Translations under genes and position numbers: made by a program | Part shown: one piece after another, positions 16,839 through 25,465 of the stretch | How the letters are laid out: the number at the start of each line of letters is the position of its first letter | Numbering within the stretch: position 1 is the stretch's first letter | Notes under the pieces: generated by a model | The model's input: the letters and a program-made list of their open reading frames with translations, nothing else | Database searches by the model: none | What the model was told of the DNA's origin: nothing | Assembly: GCA_949291125.1 (NCBI GenBank) | Contig: CASEUJ010000018.1 | Span: 124,001-188,000 of the forward strand | Source: an uncultured Ruminococcus sp. | GTDB taxonomy: Bacteria; Bacillota; Clostridia; Oscillospirales; Ruminococcaceae | Length of the DNA stretch: 64,000 nt | Reading direction: 5' to 3'

Positions 16839-17527
16839 TTCGGATCGATGGGATCACCAAATCTTACGGCACCCGGGAATTTCCCCAGCCGGTGCTAAAG
16901 GGCATTTCCACCGAGATCGCCGACAGCGAATTTGTGGTGCTCTTAGGGCCCTCCGGCTCCGGCAAATCGACGCTGTTACACATTGTCGCCGGACTGGATA
17001 CCCCCGATAGCGGCAGCGTCTGGTACGGCGATACCGACATCGCCGCCCTTTCAGAAAAACAGCGCACCGACTTTCGCCGGCGACACATCGGCTTTGTCTT
17101 TCAGCAGTACGACCTATTACCTCACATGACAGTAGAGCAAAACGTGCGGATGGGAGCAGACTTGGTACAAAATGCACAGTATTCTTCCGTCATTTCCGCC
17201 GTGGGATTAGGGGAAAAGCGTCATGCCTATCCGGGGGAATTGTCCGGCGGCGAGATGCAGCGGGTGGCCATTGCCCGGGCACTAGCGAAAGTACCAGAAA
17301 TCCTCTTTCTGGACGAACCCACCGGGGCACTGGATGAGGCGACCGGACGCCAGGTATTGGCACTGCTCCAACAACTCCAACGAGAACAGGGATGTACCAT
17401 GATGATGGTGACCCACAATGGTCACATCGCCGACATGGCCAATACGGTACTCCACATCAACAGCGGCAAGATCGTCTCTTGTGAGAAAAATCCCTCTCCC
17501 AAGTCAGCAGATGAGATCGGATGGTGA
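16835..17527 (+). CDS. ABC transporter ATP-binding protein, LolD/MacB/SalX type
   Basis: A 230-residue ATPase with Walker A GPSGSGKSTLLH, Q-loop FVFQQYDLLPHMTV, signature LSGGEMQR, Walker B ILFLDEPTGALDE and H-loop VTHN. It belongs to the class that pairs with FtsX-like permeases (lipoprotein release, antimicrobial-peptide export or sensing). It overlaps the TetR gene by 4 bp and the permease gene by 7 bp, so the three form one operon. The GGG- and CCC-rich codon use looks unlike the neighbouring genes. Its substrate is unknown. Confidence 0.9.
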   Translation: MIRIDGITKSYGTREFPQPVLKGISTEIADSEFVVLLGPSGSGKSTLLHIVAGLDTPDSGSVWYGDTDIAALSEKQRTDFRRRHIGFVFQQYDLLPHMTVEQNVRMGADLVQNAQYSSVISAVGLGEKRHAYPGELSGGEMQRVAIARALAKVPEILFLDEPTGALDEATGRQVLALLQQLQREQGCTMMMVTHNGHIADMANTVLHINSGKIVSCEKNPSPKSADEIGW

Positions 17528-18675
17528 GGAAAATGGTCATAGGAATTCGGGATGCCATCCGGCGTGTCAGCATTGCCATTGTAGCCGATTGTGCGGTGCT
17601 GGTGTGCACCATGTTCTGGAACTTTTACCTGGATATCCAACAGATCGCCGATCAGGTGCAGCCGGGTAAGCCGACGGCATTCTATACGGCGCAGGTGGCC
17701 ACGGCGAAGGTAGTGTGCCTGCTCAGCGGCGGCTGTCTCTTTGCCACAGCGGTGGTGCTGTTGGTGTTTGAGATTCGCCGCTATGTAGACAGCCGCAGCC
17801 GGGAACTGGGGATCTTAAAGGCACTGGGCTATTCTAGCTTGTACATTGCCCGGTACTTTTGGGTATTTGGACTGCCGGTGCTGGTAGGCGGAGGTATCGG
17901 CTATCTGGGAGCATGGGGACTGATGCCATGGTTCTACCAGCTGCAAAATAAGAATCAGATCCTGCCGGAGATCGGGATATACCTGCACGTGGTAGTCCCG
18001 GTGTGTCTAGTGGTCGTGCCGGCGGTGGGGTTCGGTGCGCTGGCAGTGGCATTTGCTGGGCTGACCCTGCGAAAGCCTGCGCTGTCCCTGATGCGTGGCG
18101 GCGCACCAAAGTTACCGAAGTATCCCAAGCGCCGCCGAAACGTGCGCCGTTCTTGCCCTTTCTTGACAGAGCTGAGACGCCACACCTTGCGCAGTCGAAA
18201 GCTGTTGGCGTTTTTCGTGTGCTTCGGCAGCTTTTGCTTCTCCGCCATGACTCAGATGTCCACCAGCATGTTAGACTTATCCAGCGCCATGATGGGCGGG
18301 ATGATGCTGATGATCGGGTGGGTATTGGCGACGACGTCGCTATATCTGGCAATTTCCACCATTGTCCGAGGCAACCGGCAGACCATCCGCATGATGCGAA
18401 TTCTCGGCTATCCGGAAGCGGTGTGTATCCACACAATTCTCGGCGGCTATCGGCCACTGGCGTATCTAGGTTTTTTGATGGGGACGATTTATCAATATGC
18501 GCTGCTGCGAATCATGGTGGACGTGGTATTCCGGGAGATCGATGGCGTTCCAACGTACACGTTTGATGTGCCGGTGTGCCTAGTAAGCCTTATGTGCTTT
18601 GGGGCATTATATGAGGGATTACTGTACGGCATTGCAAGGCACATGCAGCCCCTTGCAACAGAAATTGTTCCATAA
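17521..18675 (+). CDS. FtsX-like ABC transporter permease
   Basis: A 384-residue membrane protein with about seven hydrophobic helices. The segment EIRRYVDSRSRELGILKALGYS, followed by hydrophobic helices, is the coupling-helix signature of FtsX/MacB permeases; a similar pattern (IMRILGYPEAV) recurs near the C-terminus, so the protein carries two FtsX half-modules. It lacks the large extracellular domain of MacB and of lantibiotic BceB permeases. It is the partner of the upstream ATPase. A shared terminator follows at 18689-18728. Confidence 0.85.
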   Translation: MVRKMVIGIRDAIRRVSIAIVADCAVLVCTMFWNFYLDIQQIADQVQPGKPTAFYTAQVATAKVVCLLSGGCLFATAVVLLVFEIRRYVDSRSRELGILKALGYSSLYIARYFWVFGLPVLVGGGIGYLGAWGLMPWFYQLQNKNQILPEIGIYLHVVVPVCLVVVPAVGFGALAVAFAGLTLRKPALSLMRGGAPKLPKYPKRRRNVRRSCPFLTELRRHTLRSRKLLAFFVCFGSFCFSAMTQMSTSMLDLSSAMMGGMMLMIGWVLATTSLYLAISTIVRGNRQTIRMMRILGYPEAVCIHTILGGYRPLAYLGFLMGTIYQYALLRIMVDVVFREIDGVPTYTFDVPVCLVSLMCFGALYEGLLYGIARHMQPLATEIVP

Positions 18676-18688
18676 TTTATATTGCAAC

Positions 18689-18728
18689 AAAAAGCTTGTC
18701 CAGCATCAAACGCTGCACAAGCTTTTTT
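18689..18728. terminator. Bidirectional terminator
   Basis: AAAAAGCTTGTCCAGC pairs with GCTGCACAAGCTTTTTT with one mismatch. A and T runs on both sides serve the permease gene (+) and the GH5 gene (-). Confidence 0.85.
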
Positions 18729-18767
18729 CAAATTCGGTTGTGTTTAATTGTATGAAATCACACCCTC

Positions 18768-19943
18768 TCAGGATGCTATCGCCTCACAAAGGGCTTCGAT
18801 CAGACCATCGGTACGCCAGACGTAGTTCACCCGGTCGTACTCGCTGCCGTTGTCCCAGAAATAGGTGGCAATGCCATAGTCGTGACAGATCCGGGTCAGG
18901 GTTTCGCTGAACAGCACCCGGCTTTCCACATCGGTGGACACCATGCCATACTCACCCACGATAACCGGTACACCCTGGCTGACAAAGTTCACGTTCATCT
19001 TATCGATCAGTCCCTGCATCCGGCTGATGTCTGCGTCAGTGCCCCAGGTGCGTTCTTCGCCGGTGATGCAGAATTGATACGGCGTGTAATAGTGGACAGA
19101 GACGATCAAGTGGTTTGCCGGATCGTCTGGCATCTGAAACTTTTCGTCGCAGGTCATCTCAATGTCTGTCCAGTACCCGGCGATCAGAAGATGGCGTGTG
19201 TCGTTATTGCCGCCGCTTTCGCGCACCAGATCCACAAAGTCCTGATTGAGGGTACCCAGCATCTCATAAGCACGCGGCTCTGCCACGGTGTCAAATCCCA
19301 CCTCATTCATGGACTCGAAAATGAGTTTTTCGTCATAGCCTGAGAAGTAGGTGGCAATCTGCTGCCACACCTGTTTGTATTTGGTGCGGACGTCCTCAAA
19401 ACCCGGCGCATCGGTGCGAATCCAAGCGCCGAAGTCCGGATCTCCGCCGCCATCGTGGTGGATATTCAGGATCACATACATATCCCGATCATAGGCATAG
19501 TCCACTACTTCTTGTACCCGTGCCATCCAGTCAGGATCAATGGTGTTGTTGCCGTCGTCGCTGAGGTGATCGCGCCAGGTAACGGGAATGCGCACTGATT
19601 TCACACCGTCTGCCTTCAAATGGTCGAACAGCTCTGGAGTGGTGCGAACATTGCCCCATAGGGTCTCGTCCACCTTCTCGCCCTCTGCTGGGGTCTCGTT
19701 GACGATGCCATCGCCATCGCGGTCTGCCGCACAAACGTCAAGGGTATCGCCTAAGTTCCAGCCGACACCCATATCCTCCACCAGTGCCTGGGAGGTCATG
19801 TCGGTGATGGTATCGGATTTGCCGGCAGTTTTGGCAAAGTTGCCACTGGATTCGCCACAACCCGCTGTCATCAGCACAGCCGCCGTCAATAGTACTGCCG
19901 CCAAACGCCGAAGCCCAAGGAATTTTATTTTTTTGTGAGTCAT
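18768..19943 (-). CDS. Glycoside hydrolase family 5 lipoprotein (endoglucanase-like)
   Basis: A 391-residue secreted lipoprotein. A signal peptide ends in the lipobox LMTAGC, so the protein is anchored to the outer face of the membrane. The GH5 catalytic domain starts at MGVGWNLGDTLD and contains VRIPVTWRDH, VILNIHHDGG, the acid/base Glu214 in MNEVG, HYYTPYQF and the nucleophile Glu331 in VGEYGM, ending with FWDNGSEYDRVN. Between WNLGDTLD and LWGN there is an insertion with ADRDGDGIVNE, which looks like a calcium-binding loop. It has no dockerin or carbohydrate-binding module. AGGAGG precedes ATG 19943. It is the last gene of the purB-led run. Confidence 0.88.
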   Translation of the reverse strand: MTHKKIKFLGLRRLAAVLLTAAVLMTAGCGESSGNFAKTAGKSDTITDMTSQALVEDMGVGWNLGDTLDVCAADRDGDGIVNETPAEGEKVDETLWGNVRTTPELFDHLKADGVKSVRIPVTWRDHLSDDGNNTIDPDWMARVQEVVDYAYDRDMYVILNIHHDGGGDPDFGAWIRTDAPGFEDVRTKYKQVWQQIATYFSGYDEKLIFESMNEVGFDTVAEPRAYEMLGTLNQDFVDLVRESGGNNDTRHLLIAGYWTDIEMTCDEKFQMPDDPANHLIVSVHYYTPYQFCITGEERTWGTDADISRMQGLIDKMNVNFVSQGVPVIVGEYGMVSTDVESRVLFSETLTRICHDYGIATYFWDNGSEYDRVNYVWRTDGLIEALCEAIAS

Positions 19944-19962
19944 AGGGTTGTCCTCCTGTGGA

Positions 19963-20586
19963 TCATAGCGGCCGCAGCTCTGGTCGGTTGGCAACGCTGT
20001 CTGCCTGAGTGATGGGACGGATAACCCGACAGGGACTGCCTGCGGCGAAGGAGTGAGGCGGAATATCCCGGGTCACGACGCTGCCTGCGCCGATGACACA
20101 GCCCTCGCCGATAGTCACGCCGCCACAGACGGTGACATTGCTTCCAAACCAACAATCACTTCCGATAGTAATAGGCCTACCGTATTCCAAGTCATAGAGC
20201 GAGCCGTCGGGACGCGTACGCTGATTGCGTTCTCCCGGCAGCATGGGATGAACCGGTGCGGCCAAGGTACAGTTGGAGCCAAAAAAGACATTGTCGCCAA
20301 TGGTGATGGGACAGATGTCCAATACCGTAAAGTTAAAGTTGGCATAACACCGTTTGCCAAAAGTGGTATAGATGCCATAGTCAAACTGGATTGGTCCTTG
20401 CAGGAATGTCCCTTCGCCCCGGTGGGGGAGCAGCTGGTCGAGAATGGCCGTACGTGTTTCAACATCAGTGTCATAGGTGTCGTTATAGTCTTTGGAAAGC
20501 CGGTGCGCCGTAAGGCGCTGGCGCTCTAATACCGGGTCGGTAGGGTCATATAGACGCCCGGCAAGCATGTTTTCTTGTTGGGTCAT
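19963..20586 (-). CDS. Sugar O-acetyltransferase, LacA/Maa type (left-handed beta helix)
   Basis: A 207-residue hexapeptide-repeat acetyltransferase that transfers acetyl from acetyl-CoA to a sugar hydroxyl. The N-terminal Maa domain (MLAGRLYDPTDPVLERQR) is followed by FDYGIYTTFGKRCYANFNFTV, the catalytic His in LAAPVHPM, and hexapeptide repeats ending in IGEGCVIGAGSVVTRDIPPH. The start overlaps the stop of the pyruvyl transferase gene by 4 bp, so translation is coupled. With that neighbour it probably decorates a surface glycan (inference), although free-sugar acetylation is also possible. Confidence 0.9.
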   Translation of the reverse strand: MTQQENMLAGRLYDPTDPVLERQRLTAHRLSKDYNDTYDTDVETRTAILDQLLPHRGEGTFLQGPIQFDYGIYTTFGKRCYANFNFTVLDICPITIGDNVFFGSNCTLAAPVHPMLPGERNQRTRPDGSLYDLEYGRPITIGSDCWFGSNVTVCGGVTIGEGCVIGAGSVVTRDIPPHSFAAGSPCRVIRPITQADSVANRPELRPL

Positions 20587-22250
20587 AGTTTATTCTCCTT
20601 TGGGGTTAGCGGCTCGATCTTAATCTTTCGCTCTTTCGGCAAAAACAGATTCCGCAGCCGGATGGTATAGCGAATCGATCGGCAGTTGAGCACATTCTGA
20701 GAATAATTGTACTTTTCCATAAGCAACTTTAATTCCCTCTTGTGGGATTTGAGTTCTGCGTCCTTCGCCTTTTCCGCAGATTGAAGCTGATCCACACGCA
20801 ACTTAAGCTCTGCATGTTGCCGCGAAAGTCTGTCGTTTGCCTGCTTCAGTTTGGTACAGCTGGTTCGGAGTTTCGTCAGATCCTGCATAAGCGTTTTTTG
20901 CTTTTCGTGATCTGCTTTTTTCTGCTTGGAACACTGATCGCGTGTGCTTTTTGCCTCATCCTGATAGTAGCAGACAGAAGCCAGCATCCGGTTTGCAATT
21001 TCTCTGCCGGTACAGATGGCCGCCGGCTTGAATTCATTGTGTACGCTGTTCTGCGCAAGCATATCATCGAGCGGTGCATCTCTACGATCGATATCGTCAT
21101 CATAGATGGTTTGCATTCCATTCTGATGCAGAAAGCGAAGAAAATGCAGAAAGTTTTTGCGCTGATGCTGTTCGGGCGCGTGAAAATTCTGTGCGGCGAT
21201 CATCGCCCAGATGTCCGGATATTGCGCCAATTGACATTCATCGATGGCATTTAGCCCATGAAACGCAGCAACCTCACGCATACGCACATCTTTAGTAATC
21301 ATTAGCGATGGTGTTCCGGCAAGCGTCGCAGCAATGTTGCCGTGGAGACGTGTTCCAAAGACAAAGTCCCGGGTGCGCAGAAAGTCCAGCCAGTCGTTTT
21401 CATTGACAAAAAACCGCACACGATTCTGAGCATACATTGGATGGCTCAACGAATCGGGATAATCGCTTTTTTGAGCGACAGTTTCTTCCGCCTCGGTGTC
21501 CCACGCTTGTTCCCGATAGATCTTATCATAGTCCACACCCCAATACACCGTCTTCAGTTCCGACACCAGCTGTGGAATGAATATGATATCCGAAAACTGT
21601 GCGGCGCTGCGCTCAACAAAACGAAGCGTCTGTGCATCCGTGTGATATGTCGCATTATATGCTACGCGACAGTCCGGATCAATTACCGTGTCCCGAATCG
21701 CCAGATGCGTCCCGAAGGTGTACATAGAAGGACAACCGATTACCGTAAAATGACGCCCTTCGGCAAAGCCCAGATATTCTAGAAACTGGGCGGTAACGGC
21801 ACCACGCACCCCGATGATCGCCGATTTTTCCAGTACCGCGCCCACAAAGGCACGCGCATCGTCCTCAAAGCCGAAATCATGGGCGGCAAGCTTTTCCTCT
21901 GCACCGGCCTGTACGCCTACACCAATGATGTAACAGGGAATGTTTAGCTTTTTCACCAGTGCCGTAAGCCCACGCATTTCCTTGAGAAAGGGTGCACGAA
22001 AGGCATCCGCCAACGGAATCACAAAGCCATCATATTCTGCATTGATCCGGTCGATCTCCTTATCGCTGTAGTGATAGCGATAGCGCGTCGGCTCAAACAA
22101 AACGTCCTTGTCAGTAACCAGGGTGCGGAGAATGGCGTTTAAGTAGAGAAAGTTCCCCACATTCGAGCCCATGAGATTGCGGTGGAGATAATCCACGGTT
22201 TCGAATTGTTCGGTGGGCAGTCGCCCGCCGCGGATTAGATAACGTTTCAT
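20583..22250 (-). CDS. Polysaccharide pyruvyl transferase family protein with C-terminal coiled coil
   Basis: A 555-residue protein. The N-terminal part (about 1-370) has the polysaccharide pyruvyl transferase pattern: GSNVGNFLYLNAI, IPCYIIGVGVQAG, IGVRGAVTAQFLEYLGF, VIGCPSMYTFG and FGTRLHGNIAATLAGTPSLMI. This family (CsaB/WcaK-like) transfers pyruvate from phosphoenolpyruvate to sugars. A Lys/Gln-rich coiled coil of about 100 residues (about 420-520) and a basic tail with RSIRYTIRLRN follow; such tails are seen on surface-glycan glycosyltransferases. It is 41 bp downstream of purB and overlaps the acetyltransferase gene. Confidence 0.85.
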   Translation of the reverse strand: MKRYLIRGGRLPTEQFETVDYLHRNLMGSNVGNFLYLNAILRTLVTDKDVLFEPTRYRYHYSDKEIDRINAEYDGFVIPLADAFRAPFLKEMRGLTALVKKLNIPCYIIGVGVQAGAEEKLAAHDFGFEDDARAFVGAVLEKSAIIGVRGAVTAQFLEYLGFAEGRHFTVIGCPSMYTFGTHLAIRDTVIDPDCRVAYNATYHTDAQTLRFVERSAAQFSDIIFIPQLVSELKTVYWGVDYDKIYREQAWDTEAEETVAQKSDYPDSLSHPMYAQNRVRFFVNENDWLDFLRTRDFVFGTRLHGNIAATLAGTPSLMITKDVRMREVAAFHGLNAIDECQLAQYPDIWAMIAAQNFHAPEQHQRKNFLHFLRFLHQNGMQTIYDDDIDRRDAPLDDMLAQNSVHNEFKPAAICTGREIANRMLASVCYYQDEAKSTRDQCSKQKKADHEKQKTLMQDLTKLRTSCTKLKQANDRLSRQHAELKLRVDQLQSAEKAKDAELKSHKRELKLLMEKYNYSQNVLNCRSIRYTIRLRNLFLPKERKIKIEPLTPKENKL

Positions 22251-22291
22251 GGTCTATACTCCTAAGTGTTGGAGAAGCTACCAGATGGCAC

Positions 22292-23728
22292 TTAATTTTT
22301 CATCTCAAAGTGCTCGCCCAGCATCTCCTGATTGGCATCTAAAATCGGCTGGATACACTGTTCCACGAATTCTTCTGTCTGCTGTGCGCTGCGGCCGGTA
22401 AAGTTTTCCGGCTGTAAGATCGCATCCAGTTCTTCCCGAGTGATCATAAAGATGGGATCGGCAAGAATCATTTCGCACAGATCATTTTCTAAGCCATCTT
22501 CTTTCACATGTTTACCGGCAATCATGGAGTATTCCCGGATCTTCTCATGAAGCTCCTGGCGGTCGCCGCCCTTTTCTACGGCGTCCATCATAATGTTTTC
22601 CGTCGCCATAAATGGCAGTTCCCGCATGACGCGCTGGCGGATCATCTTAGGATATACTACGAGTCCGTCGGTAACGTTGAGCATGATGTTCAGGATCGCA
22701 TCCACGCCTAAAAATGCCTCCGGTACGGAAATCCGCTTGTTTGCCGAGTCGTCCAAGGTACGCTCAAACCACTGGGTGCCGGCAGTAAAGGCTGGATTCA
22801 AGCTGTCAATCATGACATAGCGTGCCAGAGAGGTGATCCGCTCACAGCGCATCGGGTTGCGCTTATATGCCATAGCTGATGAGCCGATCTGCGTCTTTTC
22901 AAACGGTTCTTCCATCTCCTTAAAGCTCTGGAGCAGCCGCATGTCATTCGAGAACTTGCTGCAAGACTGAGCAATGCCGCTTAAGGTCGCCAGAATCTGG
23001 GCGTCTACCTTTCGGGAATAAGTCTGACCAGATACCGGCACTACGCCATCAAAGCCCATTTCGGCGGCGACCTTTTTCTCAAGCTCCTTGACCTTATCGG
23101 TATCACCTTTGAATAATTCCATAAAGGATGCCTGTGTGCCGGTCGTTCCCTTCGAGCCCAACAGCTTGAGATTTGCGATGCGGTATTCCAGCTCTTCCAG
23201 ATCCATCAGCAGTTCGTTCATCCACAGTGTGGCACGCTTGCCGACTGTGGTCAGCTGTGCCGGCTGAAGATGGGTATATGCCAGCGCTGGCATGTCCTTG
23301 TATTCCAGCGCGAACTTCGAGAGATTTGCCAGCACGTTAATCAACTTGCGGCGGACAATCTGCATGGCGTCGCGCATAATAATGACATCAGTGTTGTCTC
23401 CCACATAACAAGACGTGGCGCCTAGGTGGATGATGCCCTTGGCGCCCGGACAAACCTGGCCATAGGCATAGACGTGGGACATGACATCATGGCGGCGGCG
23501 CTTTTCTTCCGCCTCGGCCACGTCATAGTCGATGTTTTCGATGTTGGCCTCCAGCTCGTCCACCTGTGCCTGGGTCACCGGCAGGCCAAGCTCCATTTCC
23601 GCCCGTGCCAGCGCCACCCAGAGCCGACGCCAGGTTGTGAACTTCTTATCGGCGGAAAAGACATACTGCATCTCTTCGCTGGCATAGCGGGTGCAGAACG
23701 GACTTTCATAGCTTGTGGTATTACGCAT
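22292..23728 (-). CDS. purB: Adenylosuccinate lyase
   Basis: A 478-residue enzyme of the fumarase/aspartase superfamily that acts twice in purine synthesis (SAICAR to AICAR, adenylosuccinate to AMP). The signature SSAMAYKRNPMRCERI, with the flexible catalytic Ser loop, and HLGATSCYVGDNTD and TYSRKVD are present. The start at 23728 (MRNTTSYESPF) follows AAGAGG. A strong promoter lies upstream. No other pur gene is nearby; instead the glycan-modification genes follow in the same direction. Confidence 0.95.
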   Translation of the reverse strand: MRNTTSYESPFCTRYASEEMQYVFSADKKFTTWRRLWVALARAEMELGLPVTQAQVDELEANIENIDYDVAEAEEKRRRHDVMSHVYAYGQVCPGAKGIIHLGATSCYVGDNTDVIIMRDAMQIVRRKLINVLANLSKFALEYKDMPALAYTHLQPAQLTTVGKRATLWMNELLMDLEELEYRIANLKLLGSKGTTGTQASFMELFKGDTDKVKELEKKVAAEMGFDGVVPVSGQTYSRKVDAQILATLSGIAQSCSKFSNDMRLLQSFKEMEEPFEKTQIGSSAMAYKRNPMRCERITSLARYVMIDSLNPAFTAGTQWFERTLDDSANKRISVPEAFLGVDAILNIMLNVTDGLVVYPKMIRQRVMRELPFMATENIMMDAVEKGGDRQELHEKIREYSMIAGKHVKEDGLENDLCEMILADPIFMITREELDAILQPENFTGRSAQQTEEFVEQCIQPILDANQEMLGEHFEMKN

Positions 23729-23794
23729 AAATTTGTACCTCTTTCTGATTTCATGAGATATGACGCATTGGCGCAATATCTATTGTATAGTAAG

Positions 23795-23823
23795 ATTATA
23801 GCATATTCCGTCGGCGTTGGCAA
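23795..23823 (-). promoter_or_regulatory. Sigma-A promoter of purB
   Basis: Minus strand: TTGCCA (23823-23818), 17-bp spacer, TATAAT (23800-23795). It probably also feeds the pyruvyl transferase, acetyltransferase and GH5 genes. Confidence 0.82.
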
Positions 23824-23874
23824 GACATAAAATCTAAAGTCGGATGGAAAACAAAACATTTTCCACAAAAATGC

Positions 23875-23904
23875 TTGCCAAACCAGAGGATTTTATGATA
23901 TAAT
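23875..23904 (+). promoter_or_regulatory. Promoter of the solute-binding lipoprotein gene
   Basis: TTGCCA (23875-23880), 18-bp spacer, TATAAT (23899-23904). Confidence 0.75.
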
Positions 23905-23957
23905 AGGAAAAAGTATCTGTGTATCCCGAAACGCACAGAAAGGAAGGAACGATCTAC

Positions 23958-25358
23958 ATGAAAAAATACGCAAGAACAGCACTTTGCTGTTTGCTCGCGA
24001 CAATACTGATGACGCCTCTGATGGCATGCGGCGGCACAGAAGAAAGCGATACCACGCCGAAAAAAGACATGGCGACCGAAACGCGCGAATCCCTCGCAGA
24101 ACTTGCCAAGACAGATGAGCGCCTGACCGGTGAACTCGAAAACAAGACCATCAAGTGGCTGTCGGACTGGGATATCAACTCCGATGACACTGGCAAAACC
24201 ACGCCAATTGAACTTGCGATCTTTCAGGAACGCTATGGCGGTGAAGTCGAGTGGTATCAAACGACCTATGGCGCACGCTATGACAACTTAGCGAACTATA
24301 TCAACAGCGACGAGGGCATTGACTTCTTCTACGGCGGCAACTGGGATGCATTTCCGAAGGGCGCAGTACGGGGGATGTTTGTGCCGTATGACGACTATAT
24401 CGACCTGGATTCTGAACTGTGGGCAGATGTGAAGGATGCAAATGATGCCATGATGTGGGATGGCAGCCACTATATGGCGGTGGTAGACGTCACCGGCGAC
24501 TATTGTGCGATCATTTATAACCGCAAGACCATTGATGAATACGGTCTGGAAGATCCGGCAGAGCTGTTTGAAGATGACGAATGGACATGGGATGCCTTTG
24601 AGGAGATGCTGTCAGAATATGTGGATACCTCACAAGAGCGCTACGGCATCGATAGCTGGTACTTTGAGTCGGGTCTTTCGGCATCCACCGGCGTACCATA
24701 TATCGGCATGGAGGATGGTAAACTCGTAAACAACCTGCGAAATGAGGCGATCGAAGACTATCAGAACTGGATGTATGGGCTGTGGCAGTCCGACTATATC
24801 GCGCTTGGTGTCGGCGACTATGGCTGGGAATCACGAGACTATTACATTGGCGAAGGAAAGCTCTTATTCTATCCGTGCGGTCTGTGGGCACTCGGAAACT
24901 CCAAAGATCAGTGGTCGACAACCTTTGGCGAAGATGTATTCTTTGTACCGGTACCGCGTTATGAAAAGGCGGATGAATATTATATGCCGACCAGCGTCAA
25001 CGCTTATCTCTTTGTGAAGGGCGGCGACAACCCGGAGGGCGTCGGGAAATTCCTCGACTGTTTCCGGTTCAGCAAAATCAGCGAGGGCGCACAGGCGATC
25101 AGCGACCAGCAATTTATCGAGGACTACGAATGGACCGACGAAATGATCGAGATGAAGAACACCATGAACGAAATGGCGCTAGAGAATCCGGTGTTCGACT
25201 TCTATAACGGCATCTCCACCGACATGACCAAGGTTCTCGACAACAGCGAACATGGCGTGCGCGCCACTTCCCGCGGTACGCCGTGGAACGAATCGGTCAA
25301 CGCCATCTATGATCAGGTACAGGGTTATATCGACGAGGCGAATGAATCGCAGAATTAA
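23958..25358 (+). CDS. Extracellular solute-binding lipoprotein (ABC importer, family 1-like)
   Basis: A 466-residue lipoprotein with signal sequence and lipobox LMAC. The mature part is rich in Trp, Tyr, Asp and Glu, with the two-lobe binding protein pattern (TIKWLSDWDIN..., GDYCAIIYNRKTIDEYGLEDP, EWTWDAFEEML, YFVKGGDNPEG-like LFVKGGDNPEG). Family 1 proteins deliver sugars or oligosaccharides to CUT1 importers. The start at 23958 follows AGGAAGGA. No permease genes are adjacent: it has its own promoter and terminator, so its membrane partners must be elsewhere. The ATPase at 7.7 kb could power such an importer (inference). Confidence 0.88.
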   Translation: MKKYARTALCCLLATILMTPLMACGGTEESDTTPKKDMATETRESLAELAKTDERLTGELENKTIKWLSDWDINSDDTGKTTPIELAIFQERYGGEVEWYQTTYGARYDNLANYINSDEGIDFFYGGNWDAFPKGAVRGMFVPYDDYIDLDSELWADVKDANDAMMWDGSHYMAVVDVTGDYCAIIYNRKTIDEYGLEDPAELFEDDEWTWDAFEEMLSEYVDTSQERYGIDSWYFESGLSASTGVPYIGMEDGKLVNNLRNEAIEDYQNWMYGLWQSDYIALGVGDYGWESRDYYIGEGKLLFYPCGLWALGNSKDQWSTTFGEDVFFVPVPRYEKADEYYMPTSVNAYLFVKGGDNPEGVGKFLDCFRFSKISEGAQAISDQQFIEDYEWTDEMIEMKNTMNEMALENPVFDFYNGISTDMTKVLDNSEHGVRATSRGTPWNESVNAIYDQVQGYIDEANESQN

Positions 25359-25399
25359 ACCGGTATCTGAAAAGACAATTCCACTGCAAAACAATTATA

Positions 25400-25439
25400 A
25401 AACAAGCAGCCATCCGGATCAACGGGCGGCTGCTTGTTT
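25400..25439 (+). terminator. Terminator after the solute-binding lipoprotein gene
   Basis: Perfect 12-bp stem (AAACAAGCAGCC/GGCTGCTTGTTT) with a 16-base loop and a T-rich end. It may also stop the convergent LysR gene. Confidence 0.85.
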
Positions 25440-25465
25440 GTTTATAAGCCTGAATCTTTCAAAAA

